Positions 14,073 through 24,850 of a DNA stretch of 43,164 nucleotides are shown here, piece after piece. The notes under the pieces are model-generated. The model searched no databases. It had not been told where the DNA came from and saw only the letters and a list, made by a program, of their open reading frames with translations. The first letter of the stretch is position 1, and each line of letters starts with the position of its first letter. The stretch spans positions 1-43,164 of the forward strand of contig NZ_LLZG01000398.1 of NCBI RefSeq assembly GCF_001509475.1, in the 5' to 3' direction. The position numbers were made by a program, and so were the translations under genes. This DNA comes from Streptomyces regalis. Lineage in GTDB: Bacteria > Actinomycetota > Actinomycetes > Streptomycetales > Streptomycetaceae.

Positions 14073-15800
14073 ATGGGACACGGGCACGCGCACGGCCATC
14101 ATCACCACCACGGACACGATCACAGCCACGACCACTCGCACGATGCGGCGGCAGCCCCCCTGCCCGCCGCCTTCGACACCTCCGTGCCCGACGAGGCCCT
14201 GAGCCCCGAGCAGCAGTCGCGCCGCACGCTACTGCGCCGGGCGGGTCTGCTGGGCGCCGGACTGGCCGCCGGCAGTGTCGTCGCCCCGACTCCGGCCGCC
14301 GCCTCCGCAGCGGCCACGTCCGTCGCTTCCGGCGGCCGCAGGACGAACGGCTTCCTGTGGCTGGCCGGCGACCACCACATCCACACCCAGTACAGCAGCG
14401 ACGGCAAGTACCGCGTCGTCGACCAGGTCCGCCAGGGTGCCAGGCACGGCATGGACTGGCTGGTCATCACCGACCACGGCAGCGAGACCCACACCAGGAT
14501 CGGCGTGGAGAAGGTCAACCCGGACATCCGGGCGGCGCGGGCCGCCTACGAGGACACGCTCGTCTTCCAGGGCCTGGAGTGGAACATCCCGGCCGCCGAG
14601 CACGGCACCGTCTTCGTACACCCCGGCAAGAACGAGGTGTCCGTCCTCAAGCAGTTCGAGACCGACTACGACGGCAGAGTGAAAGGCGCCGGCGACTCGA
14701 CGCCCGCCAACGAGGCGCTCGCCGTCGCGGGCCTCAACTTCCTCGCCGAGCAGGTGGAGCGGCGCAAGGTCAAGGACGCCCTGATGCTCGCCAACCACCC
14801 GGCGCGGCGTGGTGTCGACTCCCCGCACGAGATCCGCGGCTGGCGGGACGCGCACCCCACGCGCCGGATCGCCGTCGGCTTCGAGGGCGCTCCGGGTCAC
14901 CAGGCGGCCGGCCTCCCCGCCCCGCTCGGCATGGCCCGCGCCCGCGGCATCTACGACAACAACCCCAGCGCCAACTCCTTCGCCGGATACCCGCTGGAGA
15001 GCTACCGCACCTGGGGCGGCTTCGACTGGATGACGGCCACCGTCGGCGGCCTGTGGGACAGCCTCCTCGCCGAGGGCAAGCCGTGGTGGATCACCGCCAA
15101 CTCCGACTCCCACCAGGTGTACGCGGACACGGCCGTGCGCGGCACCGGCGGCGACTTCGACACCGACGGCAAGTACCCGGACCCGGTCTACGGCGGCAAG
15201 ATCGACATCACCCAGGGCGACTACTGGCCCGGCCAGTACAGCCGTACGCACGTCGGTGCCGACGGTTTCTCCTACGCCGCCGTCATGGACGGCATCCGCG
15301 CGGGCCGCGTCTGGGTCGACCACGGCCAACTCGTCGACGCCCTCGACGTCCGCGTGGCCGGCGGCCGCCGCTGGGCCACACTCGGCGGCGCCCTGCACGT
15401 CAGGAAGGGCACGAACGTCACGCTGACGGTCGACGTGACACCGGCCGGCGGCCCCAACTGGGCGGGTTTCCTGCCGAAGTTGGCGCGCGTGGACGTCATC
15501 CAGGGCGATGTGACCGGCCCGGTCGCGGACAAGGACACGTTCACCGCACCGACGGCGAAGGTGGTCAAGTCGTACGACGTGAACAAGTCGACCGGCACGG
15601 TCCGCCTCACCTACGACCTCGGCAAGGTCGACCACCCCGTCTACGTCCGCCTGCGCGGCACCGACGGCAACCGCACCGCCGTCGGCCCGATGGGCGCCGC
15701 CGTCGACCCGGCCGGCCCGGCCATCGACGTCGTCGGCGACGCCGACCCGTGGCGCGACCTGTGGTTCTACTCCAACCCGGTGTGGGTCCTGCCCTCATGA
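14073..15800 (+). CDS. Tat-exported PHP-domain metallophosphoesterase with His-rich N-terminus
   Basis: The 575-residue protein begins with a metal-binding-looking tract holding 13 His in the first 24 residues. A twin-arginine signal follows (SRRTLLRRAG at 49-58, hydrophobic core to about 72, AAA cleavage site). The PHP/CehA-like domain then shows DHHIHTQYSSDG (100-111), VITDHG, LANHPARRG and TANSDSHQ, the His/Asp set that binds two or three metals. A beta-rich C-terminal part covers about 425-575. The start at ATG 14073 follows AGGAGGGG. Export of a folded, metal-loaded phosphoesterase fits the Tat route. The stop overlaps the next gene (ATGA). A role in phosphate scavenging is inference. 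Confidence 0.82.
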   Translation: MGHGHAHGHHHHHGHDHSHDHSHDAAAAPLPAAFDTSVPDEALSPEQQSRRTLLRRAGLLGAGLAAGSVVAPTPAAASAAATSVASGGRRTNGFLWLAGDHHIHTQYSSDGKYRVVDQVRQGARHGMDWLVITDHGSETHTRIGVEKVNPDIRAARAAYEDTLVFQGLEWNIPAAEHGTVFVHPGKNEVSVLKQFETDYDGRVKGAGDSTPANEALAVAGLNFLAEQVERRKVKDALMLANHPARRGVDSPHEIRGWRDAHPTRRIAVGFEGAPGHQAAGLPAPLGMARARGIYDNNPSANSFAGYPLESYRTWGGFDWMTATVGGLWDSLLAEGKPWWITANSDSHQVYADTAVRGTGGDFDTDGKYPDPVYGGKIDITQGDYWPGQYSRTHVGADGFSYAAVMDGIRAGRVWVDHGQLVDALDVRVAGGRRWATLGGALHVRKGTNVTLTVDVTPAGGPNWAGFLPKLARVDVIQGDVTGPVADKDTFTAPTAKVVKSYDVNKSTGTVRLTYDLGKVDHPVYVRLRGTDGNRTAVGPMGAAVDPAGPAIDVVGDADPWRDLWFYSNPVWVLPS

Positions 15801-16309
15801 CGCCGTATGTCCTGACCGTGGACGCGGACGTCCGGGACCTCCGCGCGGCCGACCACCTCCTCCACACCCTGGCGGCCGAACTCGCCCTGCCCGAGGGCGT
15901 GTTCGGCTGCACCCACCTGGTGCGGGGAGACCGGCCGCGCGTGGCGCTCTCCTTCACCCTCCCGACGGAGCCGCTCCTGCGGACCGCGCAGGAGCGGCTC
16001 ACCGCGCAGGGGCACGAGGTGTCGCCCGGGGCTCCGGACGCGGTGGGCCGGGCGGTGCTCTACCCGGGGGTCGCGGAGCTCACCGGCACGCTGACCGTGG
16101 GGGACGCGCTGGCGCGCTCGGCGATCGACCGCGTGACGGTCCTGGGTTCGCCGAGCCGGCCGGACCCCCATGCCCGCCTGGTGACATGGGATCACGTACG
16201 GCCGCAATGGCAGGACGGCGAACTCGTCCTGACCGCGATGCCGGCCGTGGGCGGCACCCTCGTCCCCTTCGAGGTGCCCGCCCCGACGCCGTGCTGCGCG
16301 GACCACTGA
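15797..16309 (+). CDS. Conserved-looking small protein, function unknown
   Basis: The 170-residue protein has no signal peptide or membrane segment. Its first 70 residues alternate helix and strand (YVLTVDADVRDLRAADHLL, then RPRVALSFTLPTEP), suggesting a small alpha/beta fold. It ends in a Cys-Cys-Ala-Asp-His tail (CCADH) that could bind a metal. The ATG overlaps the stop of the PHP gene by four bases, so the two are translated together and the partner may serve the exported enzyme in the cytoplasm, for example in metal handling. That idea is inference. I recognise no family. Confidence 0.6.
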   Translation: MTPYVLTVDADVRDLRAADHLLHTLAAELALPEGVFGCTHLVRGDRPRVALSFTLPTEPLLRTAQERLTAQGHEVSPGAPDAVGRAVLYPGVAELTGTLTVGDALARSAIDRVTVLGSPSRPDPHARLVTWDHVRPQWQDGELVLTAMPAVGGTLVPFEVPAPTPCCADH

Positions 16310-16331
16310 GCGCCGGTCACCGCGCACCGGG

Positions 16332-16369
16332 CCGGACACCGGGTCGGATGTACTCGGCCCGGTGTCCGG
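16332..16369. terminator. Hairpin terminator after the PHP gene pair
   Basis: CCGGACACCGGG (16332-16343) pairs perfectly with CCCGGTGTCCGG (16358-16369) around a 14-base loop. It lies 22 bases after the stop at 16309 and 45 bases before the next start. Confidence 0.65.
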
Positions 16370-16414
16370 TCGGCAGCATGCTGGAGCCGATACCGGCGCG
16401 GCTGAGGAGGGCGC

Positions 16415-17281
16415 ATGGAAGGGCTGATCTCGCTGGTCGGCGCGGTGGTGGTGATGGTCATCCTGCGGGACGTGTTCCACACCCTGTGGCATCCGACCCG
16501 CCACGGAGGGCTGAGCCGGATCGTCATGACGGCGCTGTGGCGGCTGTCCTCCCGCGCAAGTCCCCGCCGGCGCGCCGCGGGAGTCGCCGGACCACTCGGC
16601 ATGGCCTGCGTCGTCGCCATGTGGACGTGCGGTGTGGCCGTGGGCTGGGCGGTGGTCTACTGGCCGCACATGCCGGAGGCCTTCGTCTTCTCGAGCGCGT
16701 TGGAGCCGACCCGGCACTCCCGGCCGGTGGACGCCCTGTACATCTCCTTGGTGATCGTGGGCACCCTCGGTCTCGGCGACATCGCGCCCGCGGAGGAGTG
16801 GCTGCGGGTGGTGGCACCCCTGGAGTCACTGGTCGGCTTCACGCTGCTGACCGCCACTGTCTCGTGGGTGCTCGGCATCTTCCCCGCGCTGGCCCGGCGC
16901 CGGACGCTGGCGCTGCGCGTCTGCCATCTGCGCCGCGCCGGTATGACCGCCGGGCAACTGGACTCGGCCGCGGGAGCCGCCGTGCTGGGCGCGCTGGCCG
17001 CCGACGTGGCCCGCGTCAGCGTGGACTTCGCCCAGTACCCGGAGTCCTACTACTTCCACGACGGCACCGGGGACACCTCGCTCGCGCTCGCCATCGGCTA
17101 TGCCGCCGAACTCGCCGAACGGGGGCGGCAGGCGAAGGACCCCGGAGCCCACATCGCGTCAGCCGTGCTCGCCGCCGCACTCGACGACCTCGCCACGGTG
17201 CTCGACGAGCGATTCCTGCACACCGGGGGAGCCCGACAGCAGGTCCTGGCCGCCTACGAGCGTGACCACGGCGGCGGCTGA
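16415..17281 (+). CDS. Two-TM ion channel family protein
   Basis: The 288-residue protein has membrane helices at about 4-22 and 58-82, and a pore region at about 108-128 followed by a further helix (135-160). The pore loop reads VGTLGLGDIAP (115-125), recognisable as a K+-channel selectivity filter but with TLGLGD in place of the usual T(V/I)GYGD. The 160-288 part is soluble and helical, lacks an obvious RCK nucleotide-binding motif, and is likely a cytoplasmic gating or assembly domain. GAGGAGGGC precedes the ATG at 16415. Leu replacing Tyr/Phe in the filter makes strict K+ selectivity uncertain. The gene is monocistronic, between two hairpins. Confidence 0.7.
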   Translation: MEGLISLVGAVVVMVILRDVFHTLWHPTRHGGLSRIVMTALWRLSSRASPRRRAAGVAGPLGMACVVAMWTCGVAVGWAVVYWPHMPEAFVFSSALEPTRHSRPVDALYISLVIVGTLGLGDIAPAEEWLRVVAPLESLVGFTLLTATVSWVLGIFPALARRRTLALRVCHLRRAGMTAGQLDSAAGAAVLGALAADVARVSVDFAQYPESYYFHDGTGDTSLALAIGYAAELAERGRQAKDPGAHIASAVLAAALDDLATVLDERFLHTGGARQQVLAAYERDHGGG

Positions 17282-17302
17282 AACCCGACACCGCAGGCGG
17301 CG

Positions 17303-17318
17303 GCCCGGGCACCCGGGC
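17303..17318. terminator. Short inverted repeat between convergent genes
   Basis: GCCCGGG (17303-17309) and CCCGGGC (17312-17318) are separated by two bases. The repeat lies between the 3' ends of the channel gene (+) and the ABC permease (-). The stem is short and the loop tight, so its strength as a terminator is uncertain. Confidence 0.35.
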
Positions 17319-17319
17319 G

Positions 17320-18144
17320 TCACCCGTTCACCCCCGTGTAGCGCTTCAGGCTCCACCGCCACACCAGCCGCGCCGCCAGATACCCGGCGATCCCGAGCAG
17401 CGGAGACGCCGCCGCCAGCCAGTACGGCACCCCGATGCCGTGGTCGTGCCCGGTCAGGACGGCCGTCGGGAGGTAGGCGACGAACGCGAGCGGAAGGGCG
17501 TAGGTCAGGAAGCCGCCCACCGCCCGCGGGAGGACGTTCAGCGGGTAGCTGCCGAACGTGCCGAGCAGTTCCTCCAGCCAGCGGCTCCAGTAATCGGCGG
17601 CAGGGAAGCGCAGGCAGGCGCTCGCCACCACCGTGAACAGGGCCGCCTCCAGCAGCATGCCGCCGATGATCGCGGCGATCAGGTACGACACCCGGCCCGC
17701 CGTCCAGTCCAGGTCGCTGCGGCTGAGCGCGCCCACCATCAGGCCCGTCGCGACCGTGAGGTCGCCGATCGCGTTGGTCGGGAAGTAGTCGAGCTGGACC
17801 TGGCGGTGCACCGGCATCGGGCGCAGCAGATAGATGTCGATCCTCCCCTCCTGGATCTGCCGGCCGATGAAGTGCATCCGCCCCAGCAGGAGCACGAACA
17901 GCCCGTGCGCGAGCATCCGGATCGCCGGGATCAGCAGCACGTCCGAGCTGTCCCAGCCGCCCATTCCGGTGAAACGCGCCAGCAGCACCGTGGCGAACAC
18001 GATCACCGACACCTGCCAGATCGCGCCGATCGCGATGTTCAGCAGGAACTCGGTGCGGTACTCCATCGCGGCACGGATGTTGAGCAGCGTGATGCGCCAT
18101 GCGATGCGCAGGGACTTCACAGCCTTCACAGCCTTGACCGACAC
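17320..18144 (-). CDS. ABC-2 family exporter permease (DUF990-like), second subunit
   Basis: The 274-residue integral membrane protein has about six helices and the ABC-2 permease layout. The first hydrophobic segment follows YRTEFLLNIAIGAIWQ, and IQEGRIDIYLLRPMP matches the amphipathic coupling region of this subfamily. The N-terminus contains a Lys-Ala-Val repeat (MSVKAVKAVK) encoded by near-identical 9-base repeats. The start at 18144 lies one base after the stop of the preceding permease, indicating tight coupling. With that gene and the ATPase it forms a heterodimeric exporter. The substrate is unknown. Confidence 0.82.
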   Translation of the reverse strand: MSVKAVKAVKSLRIAWRITLLNIRAAMEYRTEFLLNIAIGAIWQVSVIVFATVLLARFTGMGGWDSSDVLLIPAIRMLAHGLFVLLLGRMHFIGRQIQEGRIDIYLLRPMPVHRQVQLDYFPTNAIGDLTVATGLMVGALSRSDLDWTAGRVSYLIAAIIGGMLLEAALFTVVASACLRFPAADYWSRWLEELLGTFGSYPLNVLPRAVGGFLTYALPLAFVAYLPTAVLTGHDHGIGVPYWLAAASPLLGIAGYLAARLVWRWSLKRYTGVNG

Positions 18145-18145
18145 A

Positions 18146-18952
18146 TCAGCCTCCCTGCGAGATCACGCGCCGCGCGGCCCGCCGCCACACCCACCGGGTG
18201 AACAGCGCCAGCACCACGACCCAGGCGGCTTGAATGACCAACTGCACTCCTGCGTCGGACAGTTCGATCCGGCCGACGTAGATCGACAGCGGCACGCTCA
18301 GCGTCGCCTGGAACGGCAGGAAGCTGCTCAGCGTAATGAACCAGTCCGGGAAGAACCACAGCGGGGCGTACACCCCGGACAGCAGGTTCTGCGCGAAGAT
18401 CAGGATCAGCATCGCGGAGTTGTTGCGGATGGTGAAGAAGCACAGCTGGTCGAGGACGAGCATGACGTAGTACAGGACCCACTGGCCGAGCAGCATGCTC
18501 ACCACGAACACCCCTGCCACGGCGGCCGACTCGGGGGGCTCGACGACACCGGCGGCGAGGCAGACCACGTATCCGCCGAGCGCCCACGCCAGCCCGTACA
18601 GTTGCTCGCCGAGGGCGCGCAGGGCGTAGTACCGCTGGGGCGGCAGCGGGCGCAGATACCAGTAGACGATCGTGCCGAAGTGCATGTGCTGCAGCACCAT
18701 GTCCCGGCCCGCCGACTGGTCCAACTCCCGCAGCCGGGAGGCGAGTACGGCCAGGACGGCGTACGTGACCGCCTGGTCGCGGCTGAGTCCGGCGGTGGTG
18801 CCGGTGTGCGCGTACAGGCCGCGCCACAGCGACGCCACCAGGACCACCTGGACGGTCAGCCGGAGCAGCACGGCGGTCATCCGGGGCGGCGTGTGCAGCT
18901 CGCCGAGCGGCGTGACGCGGGCGGCGCGCCAGCCGTGCAGTACGGAGGCCAT
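18146..18952 (-). CDS. ABC-2 family exporter permease (DUF990-like), first subunit
   Basis: The 268-residue membrane protein has about six helices. It carries the corresponding coupling segment VLQHMHFGTIVYWYLRPLPP and hydrophobic stretches such as SAMLILIFAQNLLSGVYAP. Low similarity to the next gene suggests an ancient duplication giving a heterodimer. The ATG at 18952 is selected because AGGAGCCTGAG immediately precedes it; an ATG at 18997 would overlap the ATPase gene. The stop lies one base before the next start. Confidence 0.82.
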   Translation of the reverse strand: MASVLHGWRAARVTPLGELHTPPRMTAVLLRLTVQVVLVASLWRGLYAHTGTTAGLSRDQAVTYAVLAVLASRLRELDQSAGRDMVLQHMHFGTIVYWYLRPLPPQRYYALRALGEQLYGLAWALGGYVVCLAAGVVEPPESAAVAGVFVVSMLLGQWVLYYVMLVLDQLCFFTIRNNSAMLILIFAQNLLSGVYAPLWFFPDWFITLSSFLPFQATLSVPLSIYVGRIELSDAGVQLVIQAAWVVVLALFTRWVWRRAARRVISQGG

Positions 18953-18953
18953 C

Positions 18954-19976
18954 TCAGGCTCCTTCTGCCGCGGTCTCGGCATGCGAGGCCTCGGCATGCA
19001 CGTACGCGGCCCGCATCACGTCCTCGAGGTCCGCCTCGTCGAGGGCGAGGTCCGTCACCTCGTACCGCTCGATGACCTGCTTCAGCGCCTGGTGCACGGT
19101 CGGCGCGTCGGGGCCGTCCGGCCCGAAGACCGCCTGCGGGCCCTCGTGGCGCAGCAGCGCGATGCCCGGCAGGGAGCCGACCTCCGTGTGCGGGTCGGCG
19201 AGCGTCACCCGCACCTGCCAGGTCGAGCCGAACTTGCGGCGGATCTCGTCGAGGGTGCCGTCCAGGACGAGCCGCCCGTGGTTGATCAGGACGACCCGCT
19301 CGGCGAGCCGCTCGACCTCCGTCATGTCGTGGGTGGTGAGCAGGACCGTACGGCCGCGCTCCTCCACCTGGTGCCGCAGGAACTCCCGCACCTGCTCTTT
19401 CACCACCACGTCCATGCCGATGGTCGGCTCGTCGAGGAAGACCACCGGCGGGTCGTGCAGCAGGGCGGCGGCCAGGTCGGAGCGGACGCGCTGGCCGAGT
19501 GAGAGATGGCGGACCCGGGTGTCCCAGAAGGAGGACAGGTCCAGGAGCTCGTCGAACTCCTTGAGGCGCGCCGCGTGTTCGGCCTTCGGCACTTCGTAGA
19601 TGTCGCGCAGGATCGCGAACGACTCGCGCACCGGGAGGTCCCACCACAGCTGGGTGCGCTGCCCGAACACCGTGCCGATGTTACGGGCGTTGCGCTCCCG
19701 CTCCTCGTACGGCACCACGCCCGCGACCCGGGCCTCGCCCGCGGTGGGGGTGAGGATGCCGGTGAGCATCTTGATGGTGGTGGACTTGCCGGCGCCGTTC
19801 GGGCCGAGCAGGGCGAGGAGTTCACCGGCGGCGACGGAGAAGGTCACGTCGGAGACGGCGTGCTTGGCGACCTTCTGCGGATTGACCAGAGAGCGCAGTG
19901 CGCCCGCGAAACCGGGGCGGCGGACGGTGGTGTGGAAGGTTCGGGACAGACCGCGAACCTCGATGCTGCCAATCAA
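18954..19976 (-). CDS. ABC-2 exporter ATP-binding protein
   Basis: The 340-residue ATPase has Walker A LLGPNGAGKSTT, the Q-loop within VFGQRTQLWWDLPV, signature LSLGQRVRSDLAAALLHDP, Walker B VVFLDEPTIGMD and the switch His in LLTTHDM. The Leu-Ser-Leu-Gly-Gln signature replaces the usual LSGGQ, as is typical of this ABC-2 subclass. A C-terminal domain (about 250-340) follows. It is the first gene of the three-gene minus-strand operon. Two strong hairpins lie just upstream, separating it from the beta-galactosidase gene. I saw no clear promoter in the 19977-20009 stretch. Confidence 0.93.
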   Translation of the reverse strand: MIGSIEVRGLSRTFHTTVRRPGFAGALRSLVNPQKVAKHAVSDVTFSVAAGELLALLGPNGAGKSTTIKMLTGILTPTAGEARVAGVVPYEERERNARNIGTVFGQRTQLWWDLPVRESFAILRDIYEVPKAEHAARLKEFDELLDLSSFWDTRVRHLSLGQRVRSDLAAALLHDPPVVFLDEPTIGMDVVVKEQVREFLRHQVEERGRTVLLTTHDMTEVERLAERVVLINHGRLVLDGTLDEIRRKFGSTWQVRVTLADPHTEVGSLPGIALLRHEGPQAVFGPDGPDAPTVHQALKQVIERYEVTDLALDEADLEDVMRAAYVHAEASHAETAAEGA

Positions 19977-20009
19977 CCGACATCAACTCCCTTGGTGCGA
20001 AAACAAGTT

Positions 20010-20041
20010 GCGGCCGGTCGGCATGAACGCCGACCGGCCGC
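20010..20041 (-). terminator. Strong rho-independent terminator after the beta-galactosidase operon
   Basis: GCGGCCGGTCGGC (20010-20022) pairs perfectly with GCCGACCGGCCGC (20029-20041), a 13-bp stem with a six-base loop. On the minus strand the stem is followed by AACTTGTTTTCG, a T-rich tail that is uncommon in Streptomyces. It therefore reads as an intrinsic terminator for the operon ending at 20101. Confidence 0.8.
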
Positions 20042-20045
20042 TGGC

Positions 20046-20070
20046 GACCTTCCGACCCTGTCGGAAAGTC
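20046..20070 (-). terminator. Second, proximal hairpin downstream of beta-galactosidase
   Basis: GACCTTCCGAC (20046-20056) pairs with GTCGGAAAGTC (20060-20070) with one G-U wobble and a three-base loop. It lies 31-55 bases past the stop codon, before the main terminator. Between it and the stop is an AT-richer stretch with a TCAATCG direct repeat (20073-20087). Confidence 0.55.
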
Positions 20071-20100
20071 GATCAATCGGTCAATCGATTAATGACCTTC

Positions 20101-22980
<2,880 letters not shown>

Positions 22981-23868
22981 TCAGCCCTTGATGCCGGTCT
23001 GTGCGATCCCCTGCACCAGCCAGCGCTGGAGGAAGAGGAACACGAACACCAGGGGCAGGATGGAAATGGCCGTGGCCATGAAGATCAGGTGGTAGTTGAC
23101 GGTCTGGTTGGTCGCGTACGACGACAGCGCGACCTGCACCGTCCACGCGCTGGGGTCCTGGCCGATGACCAGGGGCCACAGGAAGGCGTTCCAGCCCGCG
23201 ATGAACGTGATCGTCGCGATCGCCGCGAAGAAGTTCAGCGAGTTGGGCACCACGACACGCCAGTACGCACCCCAGTACGAGAGCCCGTCCACGCGTGCCG
23301 CCTCCTCCAGCTCCTTGGGGAACCCCAGGAAGTACTGCCGGAACAGGAAGCAGGTGAAACCACTGAACAGGCCCGGAATGATGAGACCGCGGTAACTGTC
23401 GACCCAGCCGAGCGACGAGACGAGCACGAAGCTCGGCACGAAGGTCACGGCGGTGGGAACCATCAGGGTGGCCAGCACAGCGTAGAAGACCTTGTTGGCG
23501 TGCTTGTACGGGATGCGGGCCAGGCCGTAGCCGGCCAGCGAGCAGATCAGCAGGATGCCCACGGTGTGCAGGACGGCGACGACCAGGGAGTTCCACATCG
23601 ACCGGGCGAAGTCGACGGTGACGTCGTCGAACGGCTCGGTGATGTTGCCCCACTGGATCGTGCTGGGGAACCACTTCCACTCCTCGCCCGTGATCTCCGG
23701 GTCCGTCATGAAGGCGTTGCGGACGATCAGATAGAACGGGATGAGGAAGAGGACGGCGGCCACACCGGTGGCGAGGTACAGGCCGGCGTTGCCCATGACC
23801 CCGCCGACGCGCCTGGCCTTCGCCGGCTTCGCGGGTGTCTTGTCGAGGTCGGGTGCTGTGGTGGTCAC
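22981..23868 (-). CDS. Carbohydrate ABC importer permease, MalG/LacG type
   Basis: The 295-residue CUT1-type permease has six helices (first at about 28-50). The EAA coupling loop reads LEEAARVDGLSYWGAYWRVV at about 195-215. The C-terminus GIKG is typical of MalG-like subunits. The start overlaps the stop of the preceding permease by four bases. It sits between the partner permease and beta-galactosidase and imports the sugar the enzyme then cleaves. No ATP-binding subunit is encoded nearby, so a shared MsiK-like ATPase is expected from what is known in Streptomyces. Confidence 0.93.
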   Translation of the reverse strand: MTTTAPDLDKTPAKPAKARRVGGVMGNAGLYLATGVAAVLFLIPFYLIVRNAFMTDPEITGEEWKWFPSTIQWGNITEPFDDVTVDFARSMWNSLVVAVLHTVGILLICSLAGYGLARIPYKHANKVFYAVLATLMVPTAVTFVPSFVLVSSLGWVDSYRGLIIPGLFSGFTCFLFRQYFLGFPKELEEAARVDGLSYWGAYWRVVVPNSLNFFAAIATITFIAGWNAFLWPLVIGQDPSAWTVQVALSSYATNQTVNYHLIFMATAISILPLVFVFLFLQRWLVQGIAQTGIKG

Positions 23869-24830
23869 TGGGACTCCTCACCCCTTCCGAAGCCCATGAT
23901 CTTCCCCTGGAACAGGGTCACGAGGCAGATGAGAGCGGTCAGGACCAGCGCACCCGCGCTGCCCGCGCCGTAGTTCTGGTTCTCACCCAGGGCCATCTTG
24001 TAGAGCTCGACCAGCGGCGGCATGCCCCACGTGGCCTTGCCGAGCAGGATGAAGAACTCGTCGAAGGCCTGGTACGCGGCGATGAGCAGCAGCAGGATCA
24101 CCGCGGTCGAGGTCGCGCGCAGCTGGGGCAGCGTGATGTAGCGGAAGGTCTGCCAGCCCGGCTTGGCGCCGTCGATGGCGGCGGCCTCGTACAGCTCCCG
24201 CGGGATGTTCTGGAGCGCCGCGAGGAAGAGGATCATGTAGAAGCCGGACTGCAGCCACAGGCGGACGGTCACGATGACCAGCCAGTACCACGGCGGGTCG
24301 GGGTTGCCGAGCCAGGCGATGTTCTCGACGCCGAACCAGCCGATGACCGTGTTGGCCAGGCCGAAGCGGACACCGTTGAAGATGGACATCTTCCAGATCA
24401 GGGCGGCGGCCGCGTAGCTGACCGCGGTCGGCAGGAAGAAGACCGACCGGAAGAACGCGCGCATGAACCGCAGCCGGTTCACCAGGAGCGCGAGGCCGAG
24501 CGACATCGCCCAGGTGGTCGGCACGATGAACGCGGCGAACACGGTGAACGTGACCAGGGAGTTCCTGAAGTCCGTGTCCGACAGGATCATCCTGTAGTTC
24601 TCGAGCCCGACGAACTCGCTCGGTGTGACCGTGAATCGGGCCTCGAAGAAGCTGAGATAGAGGCTCCAGCCGATCGGTACGAAGACGAAGACGATCAGGC
24701 CGATGAGGAACGGCCCGGTGAAGAGCCAGAAGTTGAAGGTGCTGCTCGCCCTCAGGCCCCGCCGCGGCCGGTCCTTGGAGACCTTGGCCGGGGCGGGGGA
24801 GGCGACCCCGCGAGTGGTGGTGGTCGACAT
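23865..24830 (-). CDS. Carbohydrate ABC importer permease, MalF/LacF type
   Basis: The 321-residue permease has six helices, the first at about 33-57 (NFWLFTGPFLIGLIVFVFVP). The EAA loop is LYEAAAIDGAKPGWQTFRYI. The N-terminal 30 residues are basic and cytosolic. It lies 20 bases after the binding-protein gene and overlaps the next permease by four bases. Together they form the transmembrane pore of the galactoside importer. Confidence 0.93.
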   Translation of the reverse strand: MSTTTTRGVASPAPAKVSKDRPRRGLRASSTFNFWLFTGPFLIGLIVFVFVPIGWSLYLSFFEARFTVTPSEFVGLENYRMILSDTDFRNSLVTFTVFAAFIVPTTWAMSLGLALLVNRLRFMRAFFRSVFFLPTAVSYAAAALIWKMSIFNGVRFGLANTVIGWFGVENIAWLGNPDPPWYWLVIVTVRLWLQSGFYMILFLAALQNIPRELYEAAAIDGAKPGWQTFRYITLPQLRATSTAVILLLLIAAYQAFDEFFILLGKATWGMPPLVELYKMALGENQNYGAGSAGALVLTALICLVTLFQGKIMGFGRGEESQ

Positions 24831-24850
24831 GTCGAGATCCGTCCGCCGGC

